NCBI RefSeq assembly: GCF_004210375.1
Contig: NC_134825.1
Span: forward strand, 74,887,558-74,951,557
Length of the DNA stretch: 64,000 nucleotides
DNA from: Tachypleus tridentatus
Taxonomy: Eukaryota; Arthropoda; Merostomata; Xiphosura; Limulidae
Direction: 5' to 3'
The notes beneath the pieces were generated by a model, which saw nothing but the letters and a program-made list of their open reading frames with translations, did no database searches and was not told the DNA's origin. The position numbers and the translations under genes are program-made. Positions 13,101 through 24,760 of this stretch are shown one piece after another; positions within the stretch are counted from its first letter, which is position 1; every line of letters starts with the position of its first letter.

Positions 13101-14937
13101 AAAGATTGATCACAAACTCTAAAATCAATATTGACGAAAACACATTTTTAGGGGAGCTGCAAAAGCGTCAAATTATTGATAGTTTTTACAGAACATTTCT
13201 ATAAACATTTTCAAAAAAATTTTGTATGAAAACCAATTTTCATGTATTTGTCAGGGCTGGTAGTATCTTTGATATTTTCTTAGTTGTACAAGTGAGCTCC
13301 AATCTCAATAATTCGCATCATTTGTCATCACTATATCTAAACTTTACCTAATCTTGATATCTGTGCATCAATAATAATTCTTTTATAAATTGTATATCAA
13401 TTCAAAGTGCAATGGGTGTATGGAAGAACTGGTATTAAATCTTGAACATTACAGAGATAATTAGTGCACACAAAAATTGCAACCCATGTCGTGCGTTTGT
13501 CAAATAAGTTTCTCTAAACATGGCTTTATACAAATCACAAGAGCATTGATATAATAAAAATATTATACAACAGCTACCGTAGTTTTCAGAATTTATCTAT
13601 TTATATTTGACTAGAAAGTCCCCGATTAGCTCAAGGAGACGTCACAGAAAACAAATTACAGATTTATTCTGTTTTTACAAGTCTCAAAAAAATGTATTAT
13701 TGAACATCATGACTCACACACAAACACATTGTTATTTCATAGGCGTAAAGGTTTACAGAAAAGTTAGGGTATTACAGCTAATATTTTATATTTATTAAGC
13801 CGTATAAAATCCGAAGACCAATGAATGATATATCATAATTACTCGTGTGGTTTTCAGGTTATGCAGAAATTCTTAACCACTGTGTTAGGCTTAATAACAA
13901 CTTTTGTAAAAGTTTAAGCAAGGACTAAAAGATATCGGGAAAACTTGTCATCATTCCTGAATGAGTAGAAAATAACCCTGTTCATTGTTCTTGTTGGGTT
14001 CATTTTTACGTTAAACCTAAAACTATTTAAAAAATGCCTTTAAATTAGAAGTGGAAAATTTGAACTATAAAAAAATTAAAACAGACAGATTGTTTAGCTG
14101 TGTTTTCTTATGAGCCTGAATATACTTGACTGACAAAAACCGCAACGAATTAGTGAAACTTGAAGAAAAAAATGCCGTTTTTAATTAAGTATGTGGGTAA
14201 AATTGTTTTTGAGCTTTAACTATGAAATGCTAACATGACTTAAAGTTTTGGAGTGAATAAAAATGTGAATTGTACAATTACGTTGTACAGTGAAAAGTAT
14301 TTTCTTTGTTACAGTTTTGATTTATCACTGATACATGTTTCACGTTTCAGATGTTAATACAAAATAATATTTTCTGAATTAAAATGAAATATTTCTTACA
14401 ATCTAAAAAACAACCTTTTCTGAGCCAGAACTACGTCTTTTTTAAATTTCTTTTGTATTATTCATAGCAGATGTTCCATATTACCAACAAAATGAGGGTG
14501 GTCTTTTCTGGATCACATCACTGTAAAAACTCATCTATATTATTACTATTTACCAACAATACATGATTTTGAAACAAAGCTACCTCACTGTTACAGGCTT
14601 TGTAGAAACATCACTCACTATTTTCTGACTCAAAATTAATTCTTTTTAATTTTTTTCCACCATTACCGAGAAATATTCAGATAGTAATAAAATACACTAC
14701 TTCTTGAAGTAAGACTATTTTGTTACAGTTCTCCGTTACCAACAGTGGTATAAAGCACTTTTTTACTAACCAGAACTAAGGTTTTCACTTGTTTTTTTCT
14801 TCTGACATTTGTTGCTGAAGAATTGTGGGATTTCTTTCTGCCTAAATCGTGACTAACGTCAAACCCACTTCTGTCGATGATGGGTTACAGTAGAAGATCA
14901 TTCCGACTCAGCGAAATCTCCAGGCAGCTATTTAGGC
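10116..14937. other. Downstream flank and probable 3' UTR of TMTC2
   Basis: Mostly AT-rich, with no credible long ORF. The part adjoining 14938 is expected to be 3' UTR. Around 10540-10990 the base composition is more balanced and short minus-strand frames (for example VKPDKFHKPFKKTLEVMENL) suggest an old retroelement fragment, but no domain could be identified. Otherwise nothing recognised apart from the 35-bp duplication at 12711-12778. Confidence 0.4.
12711..12778. repeat. 35-bp tandem duplication
   Basis: Two adjacent copies of cacaggctgtg(t/c)ctttcattag followed by tatctttatg, 35 bp apart. No coding meaning seen. Confidence 0.8.
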
Positions 14938-15126
14938 TTATCGACGGTGTTGAGTAGTAGTGCGAAGGCCTTTCTGTGCCAGCAGGTTTCGAAGTTTTTG
15001 TAGGTTATTCTGAGTTATAGGATCGTCCGGCTTGAGACGAAGAGCTTCCAAATAACTGAACTCGGCTTCTTGGAGTTTTCCATTTACATGAAGCATGGCT
15101 CCCAGATTCATATGACTTGTTACATC
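14938..15126 (-). CDS. TMTC2: TMTC2 last coding exon: ninth TPR and C-terminus
   Basis: Residues 800-861 and a TAA stop. Acceptor ggggtgtgcag, phase 0, giving DVTSHMNLGAMLHVNGKLQ, EAEFSYLEALRLKPDDPITQ, then NNLQKLRNLLAQKG and a basic tail ending RTTTQHRR. The motif LRLKPDD..TQ.NL.KL is close to the vertebrate TMTC2 C-terminus. The 3' UTR must lie below 14938. Minus-strand AATAAA hexamers occur at 13791-13796 and 13663-13668, giving a UTR of about 1.1-1.3 kb if used, but nothing fixes the cleavage site. Confidence 0.94.
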   Translation of the reverse strand, partial: DVTSHMNLGAMLHVNGKLQEAEFSYLEALRLKPDDPITQNNLQKLRNLLAQKGLRTTTQHRR

Positions 15127-15300
15127 CTGCACACCCCAACAAAACTACAATAAGAATCTGATTCAACAGTAATATATAAGGTACAGGATTAAAATATATG
15201 TATATATATAAGTGGTGGGGCGCGAGGCAATGGAGAAATTTTTTTTTGCCAAAAATGTTCAAAGTCCGCCCTTATGATTAAACGGCTATGAATACAGTTT

Positions 15301-15570
15301 GGTTTGTTTTCAATTTCGCGCAAAGCTACATGAGGGCTAGCTGCGCTAGCCGTCTCTAATTTAGCAGTGTAAGGCTAGAGAGAAGGCAGTTAGTCATCAC
15401 CACCCACCGCCAACTCTTTGGCCACTCTTTTACCAACTATTAGTGGAATTGACCATGATATTATAACGCTTCCACGGCTGAAAGAGCAAGCATGTTTGGT
15501 GTGACGGGGATTCGAACCTCCAACCCTCAGACTACGAGTCGAGTGCCTTAGCCACCTGGTCATACCGGGC
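15301..15570 (-). mobile_element. SINE-A, near full length
   Basis: Complement of the full family, from the tail (ggtttgttttcaatttcgcg) to a head reading gcccggtatgaccaggtggc, with box B ggttcgaatcc. Confidence 0.88.
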
Positions 15571-16561
15571 CCCTATGAATACATGCAAGGGAAGTTTAAA
15601 TTTTTTGTTTTTTGTTTACAGTCACTTTACTGACTTCTTCACAGCATATGACTTGAGTCAAACAGCATTTTAGGTCTTTACTCTTTGTACATTACGCTCA
15701 CAACACAAGTTTATTAAAAAAGTTTGAAATACAGTAATTATTATTAAGAGAAAAAATGTTATTCTAACCATGATTATAACAGAGGAAGAGATAAAATACA
15801 GTAATATAAAACAGTACAAAACCAGTGTTATTTTAATAATTATTGTGAACACTTAAGAAAACACGAGTTTAAACTGTTGGTATTTTTTGTACTGGTGAAA
15901 ACGATATGTATTTCACAAACTTGTTACAGTTTCTTATATTTTATATTAATATTTTGAAATTCGTACGAAAATGTAGACTTTCAAATCTTCTTGAACAGGT
16001 GAGATAAGGTTTTCGATTAGGAGTGTACCACGCAGCTAATTAAGTATTTCTCAATTTCCAAATGTAACAAAGTTTGAGATTTCTGTTGGACATTACAGTT
16101 ACAAAACTTTTATATGTTAATAAGAATTGGTATAAATCATGTTCATACTTTTGTGTTGTCTACTTATTATAACGATTATTCTGTTTTTGCTCTCTCTCTC
16201 TCTTTCTTTTTATAAGCTGTTAAGTTTGCGCCATCTACTGGCACTGTTTGGAAGCAAACAGAGTAAGACGAAACCTTATGCAACACCTTTATTACCACAT
16301 GCACTTTCAGAGAATCCTAAAATCGTATGTATCGTTAATACAAATATGAACATGTTTCATAACAATAAAGTAATCAGAAATGTTGTCCATTCAAGACACT
16401 TTTATTTTGTTGCTGTATAAACAAGAATTCATCTGAAATTTTATTTTTTCCCAAATCTTATATGGCAGGTAATCGTCGAGTATTAAACACCACAACTGAT
16501 CTGTGAAGTTTATCTAGTACTTTTTGACCGACGAGTGTGTTTATGTGTTCGAATTTTATAC

Positions 16562-16682
16562 TCATTTGTTTGTCAAAGTATAAAACTACACAACGATCTA
16601 TCTGAGCTCTGCCAATCGCGAATACAGAATCCCCATTTTCAGTGGTATAAACTTTCAGACCGATAATTAAGCCAGTGAGGGT
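16562..16682 (-). mobile_element. SINE-B, degenerate
   Basis: catttgtttgtcaaagtata, ctacacaacgatctatctga and gctctgccaatcgcgaatac follow the family order. The head is decayed. Confidence 0.6.
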
Positions 16683-17211
16683 GAGGGTTAATCGGAAATC
16701 AACTGACAGTAAAAATTACCAGAGAATAATAGGTTAATGTGAAATTGATATTATACTTTTCTTACTGTTAGATTACTTCCCAAGGATAAAATTTTCTTGT
16801 GATTAACTAATGAAATCTACTAATAATCGTCCACATGGTACTATAATTTGGAGTTCAATATTTTATTGGAGAACAACCGATAACAAATCGATAAAATCAA
16901 GTAGATGGTGTTAAAACATGCTGGACATTGCTCAATATACATATATTTATATATCAGATGATTTATTTAATTTTGGTTTGTTTTGTTTTGAATTTACTTT
17001 CATTACCAACAGTACTTTTCTCGAATAAATTGAATTATTTAATAAGTATTGAAATTCCCTAAAGACCCAAAAGACAATAAAACATTTTAAGAATCAAAAT
17101 GTTTCAACAAAACTCCGTAATTTATCCAATTGTATTTCGATCTCTATTTCTGAAATAAAATATTTTCAATCCTAACTTTCTATCAATTAAGTTATTCTAT
17201 TATAATCTTAC

Positions 17212-17275
17212 CTTTGGGCGTAACTTGACAGCTAAATAATAATAATTTTCGGCTTCCGCATTTCGGCCAGCTTGT
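17212..17275 (-). CDS. TMTC2: TMTC2 exon: eighth TPR, second half
   Basis: Completes Arg 778, then residues 779-799: QAGRNAEAENYYYLAVKLRP and a Lys. Acceptor ttttttttag; donor CCAAAG followed by GTAAGATT, phase 0. Too short and lacking a start codon to stand out as an ORF; found by demanding phase continuity between the flanking TPR exons. Confidence 0.92.
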
Positions 17276-17483
17276 CTAAAAAAATAATAATAAACGAAAG
17301 CCTTAAAAATAAACCTCAACGACATCTGGAAACTTTTAAAGTCCCTGTTTATTTACAACTGTAATTTCTTTTTCAATATATAAAAATAACAAACGTACTT
17401 GCCCGTTTACGTACTTAATATTACATATTTTTTAATGTGAAAACACCAGTTTATCACTTCGAAAATTCCAAGTCTGAAAGCTT

Positions 17484-17582
17484 ATTTGTTTATTGCAATG
17501 GGCTATGTGTACTTTTCCCACCACGTGCATCAAAACCCGTTTTTTAGCCTTTAGGTCTACAGCGGAGCCATTGAGGAGTAGG
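17484..17582 (-). mobile_element. SINE-B, partial
   Basis: caatgggctatgtgtacttt, cccaccacgtgcatcaaaac and gagccattgagga match the family in complement. Confidence 0.7.
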
Positions 17583-19379
17583 GAGCATGGCTGAAAGATA
17601 GCAATGTATTGATTTTTGTAAAAGCTGTGAACTTCTACCAAGGCATGAATTTATTTTGCAATAATGATTTTATCAACTAATAGTTTTCTAAGTTATATTT
17701 TGACACTAAGTAAAGAATGCACCCCTAGTGGAATAGCACATTTCTTACATTCACAGTTGTAAGCTATATTTCGGAAGTTGTGTTAATAACTGAATATTTT
17801 TCTGTCAACTGAAAAACAGCAACTTGGTGTGGGGAAACCTCTGAAGATAAATAAAAGACTATTTTTCAGATAACCAAGAAATCTTACACTTTCAGGCGGG
17901 TTTCGCGATGTGTTCATGTTAAATGTGATGGTTATAAATGCGTGGAATACGACCTTTTGCCAACTTACAACAGTTTTCATTCCCTAAGGTTGATCAGCAG
18001 TGTTTTGTTTTTTGATTAATGCTTAAAATAAGTATTAAATTTCCAACCTCTAAGATGTAGATCCAAAAATGGAGAGAAATAAACTTACTCCGCCAAGAAA
18101 ATCATTCGCAGATAGAGCTTTTCTCCTTTATGACTTTCTTGGCAGAATAATAACCTAGTATATTTCATTCAACTTTATACTTTACCCATCTGATATATTG
18201 TCTTCATTTACCAGATTTCTAATCTCTATCATCGTAAGTAGCCTTAAGTGTATATTATTCACTTCCATCTAAAAACTCTTTCTCCAAATATTTGAAAAGC
18301 AATAGCTGAGAGAGATTAAACTAAGAATTATTTCAATTCTAATTTAAACTGAGAGACCCTCTAGCGGTAACATATATGCATTGATGTGTGCATACATAAT
18401 TACGAAGTGGTTTATTATGCAATTATTAATTAATACGAGGCGTGAAAACATGGACTTAATATAATATAAATATCTATAAAATACAAACAGACGTCTGGTG
18501 AAAAGATTCAACTGTACTTTTTCCAAAAACAGTGATGATAATTATCAAATGTGAGGTCAATCCGATCCATTAGATCAGACTGTACATGCAATATGACTGT
18601 CTAGTGGGCCGCTTATAATACTCTTTTGTCATTCCATGAGTTATTTCAACATGGAAAATTACGTTTGGTTTTTAGCAAAGAAGACTGACTGCAATGCACT
18701 GTTGGAAAAAAAACTGTTTGGGTTTCTTTGCAACGGAGTACTTAGTAGCTCATCAGGATTTTTTTTTTTCTGCTGGATACCGCAATTTCTTGTTATTTCA
18801 CTGAGTGAAAGAAAACACCGCTAACGAAGTTTAAGCTTTTGAATAGTTGTGATTTCTATAACAAGTGTCAAAGGGGGAGATATTAATTTCACTTTAAAAT
18901 AATTTATTCGATTTTGCGCAATAAAACCGTACATGTGTATAAAACTGACGTGAAGAAAACAACAAACCGAGCAACAACAAATATACACTCAAACATGTTT
19001 CTCTCTTTATGTGTTTCTTCATTCATGATTCTATCTTTCAAGTATCTCTTTCAATCAGTCAACAGAGGAAATCCCGTGAAATTCCCTCACAAAAAGAAAC
19101 ATTTTTGTTCTTAAGTGTTTTTTTTTCACAGATTGACTGTTTAGCACATACTAAGACCGATGAATCGATGTTCATATCAATACAAAATTTTGGGAGTTAT
19201 AAGAAAATGGATAATTTTCCTGTTACATATTCTTTAAAATAAGCATATTAATATATAATGTTTTTACAATTAACCGTTCAGGAAATGTACAGAATGACAG
19301 AGAGACATTAGGCTGTTATATATAATATAGATGATACTTTGGTTGTTCCGTGCTAAAAATATAAGTATCCAATACTGAC
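17583..19379 (-). other. TMTC2 intron, no further feature
   Basis: Unique-looking AT-rich intron sequence between the SINE-B fragment and exon 19380-19494. Short ORFs here (for example near 18636 and 18914) have no coding character. Confidence 0.6.
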
Positions 19380-19494
19380 CTTAATGTGTTAGCAGTATTG
19401 AAGACAATTTCGTATTCTTCAGGAGCTAGCTGCGCTGCACGAAGATAGGTTTCAGCTGCTTCGTTGTGACGCTCAGATTCTGACAAAAACTGAC
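19380..19494 (-). CDS. TMTC2: TMTC2 exon: seventh and eighth TPRs
   Basis: Two bases of Gly 740, residues 741-777, then two bases of Arg 778. Acceptor ggtatttttag; donor TTAAG followed by GTCAGT. Encodes QFLSESERHNEAAETYLRAA, QLAPEEYEIV and FNTANTLR. The FN.A..LRQ pattern across the next junction is the same as in TMTC2. Confidence 0.94.
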
Positions 19495-19959
19495 CTAAAA
19501 ATACCGAAACAGAAGAAACGGTCAACATTACTCAGACTACTTCACTAGCAAATACAGCTAGCATAACAAAATTAACTAATAGAAGTTAAAAACGTTGCCT
19601 TAAGTAAGTTGATTGATAAAATGGTAAATGCAAGGAAATCGAGCATAGTGTGTGTGTGTGCATCTGAACAAAACCTGGAGAGAAAATTGGTTTTGTGGAA
19701 TCAAAGCTCTTAAAAGACAATTATACGGATATTTTAAAAGTTAAAAGAAAAGTTGCTGCAAATATCCAGATCTATACCAAATCAATTTCGTATCTACGTA
19801 ATTATAAATTTAAAATAGTTTGGTAAAAGTAGTTAATAGAATAAATAAAATGTACCGAATTTTTATATAAAGAAGGGATACACGAGTGTTCAGGAAATCT
19901 CATGTTTGTGATTATGTAATAATATCACCTTGGTAATTATGTATTATAGACTAATTGTA

Positions 19960-20705
19960 GTGCTGGTCATTATTCTAGATTCTATACCAACCACAATAAT
20001 AGTAGATACTGGAGTCATTATTCTAGACCAACTATAATAATGGTAGATACTGGAGTCATTATTCTAGACCAACTATAATACTGGTATATACTGCAGTCAT
20101 TACTCTAGCTAGACCAACCATAATACTGGTAGGTACTGCAGTCATTACTCTAGACTAATCATAATACTGGTAAAAGCTGGAGTCATTATTCTAGACTAGT
20201 CGTAGTTATAATAGACAATTTAGTTATTATTATAGATTAATCTTAGTTCTGTGTTTGTGTGTTTTATTATAGCAAAGCCACATCGGGCTATCTACTGAGC
20301 CCACCGAGGGGAATCGAATCCATGATTTTAGCGTTGTAAATCCGTAGACATACCGCTGTACTAGCGGGGGTAATCTTAGTTCTAATAGACAATTTAATCA
20401 TTATTCTAGAATAACTAAAATGGTGATAGATACTAGTCATTATTTTAGACTAATCGTTGTGCTGGTAAATACTGGAGTCAGTAATTTAAAATAACCACAA
20501 TGCTAATAAAGTTACTAATTTTGACTAATCATTGTGCTGGTAAATACTGGAGTCAGTAATTTAAAATAACCACAATGCTAATAAAGTTACTAATTTTGAC
20601 TAATCATTGTGCTGGTAAATAATGGAGTAATTAAGTTAGACTAAAATGCTGGTAAAAACTGCAATCATTATTCTAGACTAACCATAATGCTGGTAAACAC
20701 TGGAG
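19960..20705. repeat. 41-bp minisatellite overlapping a TMTC2 exon/donor junction
   Basis: Consecutive copies of tactggagtca lie 41 bp apart at 20007, 20048 and 20089, then 45 and 41 bp further on. Between them stands ttctagac(c/t)aac(t/c)ataat. The right-most copy contains the 3' end of exon 20683-20764 and its donor. A 70-80 bp higher-order duplication lies around 20470-20610. A SINE (20251-20370) interrupts the array. Copies are diverged, and only some retain the GT of the donor. Confidence 0.88.
20251..20370 (-). mobile_element. SINE-C inserted into the 41-bp array, with TSD
   Basis: A full SINE-C in complement (gtgtttgtgtgttttattat to gtactagcggggg). It is flanked by a perfect 13-bp direct repeat, taatcttagttct, at 20238-20250 and 20371-20383. 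The target sequence belongs to the minisatellite, so the array is older than the insertion. Confidence 0.93.
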
Positions 20706-20764
20706 TCGTTGGGCGCAATAGTCTTAGCCTTCAGAAACCACTGTTCTGCTTCTACAGGTCGATT
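20683..20764 (-). CDS. TMTC2: TMTC2 exon: end of sixth TPR, donor overlapping a 41-bp array
   Basis: Residues 713-739 plus one base: NRPVEAEQWFLKAKTIAPND then SSVYQHY. Acceptor cttttattag; donor CATTATG followed by GTTAGTC, phase 1; the next exon supplies GT for Gly. The donor is non-consensus at +3 to +5. The last 22 coding bases and about 20 intron bases recur as the unit of a degenerate 41-bp array running to 19960. The split Gly and QHYGQFL match the TMTC2 pattern (HYGQFL). Confidence 0.9.
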
Positions 20765-21057
20765 CTAATAAAAGAAGTATATAAACGATTGATTTTGGTA
20801 ATGCTATTCATCTCTTTAACAATTACTTTAATGTATTTACCTATGCTCAATTTTTTGCCCAAAAGAGTAACTCAGAGAAATATATATATATATACTTTTA
20901 CCTTACTTCATGCATCTATAAAAAGCTTTAATTACATACTGCATCATACACCAGCCTTTTTCTGTGGCAGGTTCTAATATCAAATAATTACACGGTAAAT
21001 CAATATGATATTTTACCAACATAATCTTTGTTTTTCACCAAAAGACGGCGCTCTTAC

Positions 21058-21179
21058 CAATTTGGATAATAGTTTCGCATACGTAAGATGCGCGGGAACG
21101 TGATTCGGCTTTACTCGCAGAGCTTCTTTGTACCACTGTTCAGCGTCAATGAACTTCCCCAGTTTGAAGAATGCTTCGC
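21058..21179 (-). CDS. TMTC2: TMTC2 exon: TPRs five and six
   Basis: Gly 672 (split) to residue 712. Acceptor ttgtttgtag; donor AAATTG followed by GTAAGAG, phase 0. Encodes EAFFKLGKFIDAEQWYKEAL and RVKPNHVPAHLTYAKLLSKL. PAHLTYAKLL closely resembles vertebrate TMTC2 at this position. Two consecutive helix-turn-helix repeats, with canonical G, Y and A positions. Confidence 0.94.
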
Positions 21180-23639
21180 CTACAAACAAAAATAATTTTA
21201 TTCAAGCGAGTTTTCATTGGTAAAGGAACAAATAATTGCAAGAATATAACTAACAATCCGTCACGTCCGACAAGATGTCTTTGTTGTACAAACACATTCT
21301 AGACAATTCTGTGAGGGCAGACAATATTGACATTATCTGACTGTATTAAAATATTGGCTTTTAAAAAAAATATTCGTCATTTAATTTATACATGAGGAGA
21401 TACATATGTACTTAAGTGTATTTCACTCAACTAAGTTATTTCACCTTTTACCAACTTTATGCAGTATAAATTTACAAATAGACTTCACCATAAACTGCAA
21501 TGTGACAATATAATATACTTAACTAAATACGAATTTTTCATATTAATAAATTGGCTTCCGAAAAATACATTATTAGCTACTTAACGTTAAACCATTTTTA
21601 TCTCGTCAATAGTGATAAGAAAAACAGGTGCAACGGTCTAAGATGAATCTTTATAAACTACCTGATGACAATGATGTAGGATGTAATGGTGTCCTTGGTG
21701 TGTTTGAAAATACGTTTACCACATTAAGAAAATGACATCTTAAGCAATTTTAGTAAAATTCTCACGTTAAACGGAACAACTGTAACATCTGAAATTGAAA
21801 CTAGAACTCATTCATGTGGAAGATTATTCTAACTTTCCAAAACAAAATAGAATGTCAACTGATGCTTAAAATAACCTAATTGCAATGACGTAGCGAAAGG
21901 GTTGCTGTCCCCCTCACAATATTACAGTATTCTGTGAATTATGTTGGAATATTTTTTATCCGTCCTTTTCGGAAAATTTAAGAAAAAAGTACATAATTTC
22001 TTGTTATGGCAAATACTTGAGCAAACATTGAATATATCGAGAACAATTCAGCTAATGTACGGGAATAAGTGATACAATTCTGGATCACGCGACGTACATT
22101 AGTTTTAGCACTTTATCTTCATGTACACATTTTCTGCTGAAGAATATCCAGAATTTTTTCCAAGTAAATTCAGTCATGAAACCCCTTAAACACCCAATAT
22201 AGAGATGTCGCTTCGACACTGTCTGTTTGCTCGATGTATGTATATATTTTTTTAGGATTAATATATGCTTTTAAGTTTCAACGATGTTAAGTACAGATAT
22301 GTTTACAACTAAAACTTTGCTATATATAAGATGCTAGACACTAGCATCACGCAGGTAAAGATAAAATATGGAATTTGGGCGTTAAAAAGACGAGAAAGGC
22401 AAAGCTAATAATAACTGTAATAAAGTTAACAATGTGCTACACTTTCATATGGATTTTCAACTTTTTTGACATTTGTTTACGCATTTTTCACATTATTTTA
22501 GGGTTTCTCGTGTAATGCATCAGTTCCAATCTTATTTTGATGCAATACACGAATAAGTGAATCATCATGACAACTAAGTGTAATATTTACTTAATTTAAG
22601 AAAACCAAAAATAAAGCGAATGAATCACAATATCAGCAGTTATAACTGAATGCGAAAACAAATGAAGGAAATACAGTCCTGGGCAAAATCAAATTCTTCG
22701 AAGTGAACTGTGTGTTAAAATTTATTACATTCCATCACGTCATTGTTCAGACATTTTTACCTCTTAAACTACAGCTGATTGTAAAATGTAGAAAACTTAA
22801 AACTTTAATGTAATCACATCACTATAAGCCTTTATATTTCCGGCTTTTCAATGTTGTAAATCGTATTAAAACCTTCAGTCACTTTCATGTTATCTTTATG
22901 TTCTCTCATGCTTCATTGTAATTATTAGCTTAGATCTTTATAATGCTGTTAAAGTCTTCTAATGAATAGTCTTAACTCATTTATTCGCATCTTAATACAA
23001 AGTTATAATTAAAATGTTCGGGATCCAGAGTTAATTACCAAGCACTCCTAGTTAATATTTTAACATTTACTGATGATACTTTAACACTTTCTTATATCAA
23101 CAATACAATACTACTCTTCCTCGTAATTACTAAGGGAGTTTAAACAACTTTGTCCTTTGGACTTCTGACATTTATAGAAGCGCTTTATTGCTTTAGGGCT
23201 ATCAGTTTGATGCAAAGGAACGTAAATATCTTCTAGAAGTCACCAAGGGTATTATATCTAGTACTTAGCTACCATGTCCTTCACTTAATTTCAGCTCCGT
23301 CAAAGATAAGTACTTATTCTTCTCACTTGGGTTTTGATACGCAAGCAAACGTCGATTTGTGACCTAAGAATAATGCTAATTCAGTGTCAGTAGCTCTTGC
23401 TCTTAGGGTAAGTGACTGTACTTTTTAAAGAGCCCTCAAAATACTACAGTCTTTAATTTTTATGGGTATGTGTGTGTGTAATAAAATATGAAAAACATTC
23501 TATTGAAATAAATCCTCTGTAATATATATATATATATATTGCTGAATTTATGTTAAATCGTTAACAGAAAAATACCTAAAATGATGTATGCAGTGTAAAA
23601 ACAATATACTTAACAAAATGTAAAGCAAGTGAAGTTGAC
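21180..23639 (-). other. TMTC2 intron, no feature seen
   Basis: AT-rich unique sequence without SINEs, ORFs or obvious repeats, up to the start of the 37-bp array; only a short TA run near 23523. Confidence 0.6.
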
Positions 23640-24264
23640 TCCTTACCTAACACAATATCCACCGATCTAGATTCGCTCTTTACGTAACCAATGTACAGTC
23701 ATTAAGACTGACTCTTCATCTTCTACAGTGGTTAAGACTGACTTCTTACCTAACATTTTGTACAATGCTTAAGGTTGACTCCTTACTTAACATCCTGTAC
23801 AGAGATTAAGATTGAATCTTAGCTAACATTTATTGTTATAAAGGTTGACTTCTTACCTAACACCTTGCACAGTGATTAAAATTGACTCCTTATCTAACAT
23901 CTCGTATAGTGAATAAGGTTGACTCCTTAACTAACATATTGAACAATGTTTAGGCTTGACTCTTCACCTAACATCTTGTACAGTGATTAAGCTTGATTTC
24001 TTCGCTAACATGTTGTATAGTGATGAAGATTGACTCCTTACCTAACATGTTGTATAGTGATTAAGATTGACTCCTTACCTAACATGTTGTATAGTGATGA
24101 AGATTGACTCCTTACCTAACATGTTGTATAGTGATTAAGATTGACTCCTTACCTAACATGTTGTATAGTGATTAAGATTGACTCCTTACCTAACATGTTG
24201 TATAGTGATTAAGATTGACTCCTTACCTAACATGTTGTACAGCGACTGGGGTTGATAATGATCG
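23640..24264. repeat. 37-bp minisatellite containing a TMTC2 5' splice site
   Basis: The taacatgttg motif recurs exactly every 37 bp at about 24007, 24044, 24081, 24118, 24155, 24192 and 24229. Older, degenerate units continue leftward to about 23640, for roughly 16 units. The unit on the minus strand is the exon end ACAACATGTTAG, the donor GTAAGGAGTC, then AATCTTAATCACTAT. Units nearest the exon are almost identical and those further away are progressively mutated. Confidence 0.93.
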
Positions 24265-24305
24265 GGCATTTTATTCATTGCCTCCTGGTAAACGTCAATA
24301 GCCTC
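24227..24305 (-). CDS. TMTC2: TMTC2 exon: TPR segment with donor embedded in a 37-bp tandem array
   Basis: Residues 646-671 plus one base. Encodes EAIDVYQEAMNKMPDH and QPQSLYNML. Acceptor tttttgaacag; donor ATGTTAG followed by GTAAGGAG. The last 18 or so coding bases and the donor with its downstream intron form one unit of a 37-bp array extending to 23640, so many near-identical decoy donors lie downstream. Read-through from the true donor adds GKESILITIQHVR and then meets a stop. A second array (46-bp unit) starts about 20 nt upstream of the acceptor. Joining at the chosen site gives the expected NMLGEAF sequence. Confidence 0.93.
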
Positions 24306-24326
24306 CTGTTCAAAAATACACAAACA

Positions 24327-24512
24327 GACGTCATGATAACATAATACTGAGCATTTAAACGAGTTCATATAAACGTCATTATAAGATAATACTGAGCATT
24401 TAAAACGATTTCATACAAACGTCATTATAACATAATGCTGAGCATTTAAAACGAGTTCATACACACGTCATTATAACATAATACTGAGCATTTAAAACGA
24501 TTTTAAATAAAA
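24327..24512. repeat. 46-bp tandem array at the acceptor side of exon 24227-24305
   Basis: The motif gagcatttaaa occurs at 24349, 24394, 24440 and 24486, a unit of 45-46 bp built of cgtcattataacataatact, then gagcatttaaaacga and gttcatac. It begins about 20 nt from the exon, in the region expected to hold the branch point and polypyrimidine tract. Confidence 0.88.
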
Positions 24513-24633
24513 CGTGCTGTGGTCAAGTTGACGTTCAAAATTATATAAGTACATAAAAATATATAATATTATGTCGTTAGGTTGGTTGCGCTGTTCAAAT
24601 ATACTTAAAAGTCGTTGTTACTCACACAAGTTG

Positions 24634-24760
24634 GCTGTTTGTTTGTTTTCTTATTATGCACAAACACAAAGGGCTATCTGTGCTCTGCTCACCACGTATA
24701 TCTAAACCAGGTTTCTATCAATGTAAGTTACGCAGATATACCACCGTGCCACTGAGGGCC
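24634..24760 (-). mobile_element. SINE-B
   Basis: ctgtttgtttgttttcttat tail, gctctgctcaccacgtatat body, ccaccgtgccactgagggcc head end in complement. Confidence 0.8.

Larger units (their letters stand above)
15127..17211 (-). other. TMTC2 intron
   Basis: Contains a full SINE-A (15301-15570), a degenerate SINE-B (16562-16682) and a short (TC)n tract near 16190. No other feature seen. Confidence 0.8.

Noticed and set aside
23640..24264. CRISPR-like array because of regular 37-bp spacing
   Set aside because: The units are contiguous tandem repeats with no unique spacers, in animal DNA.
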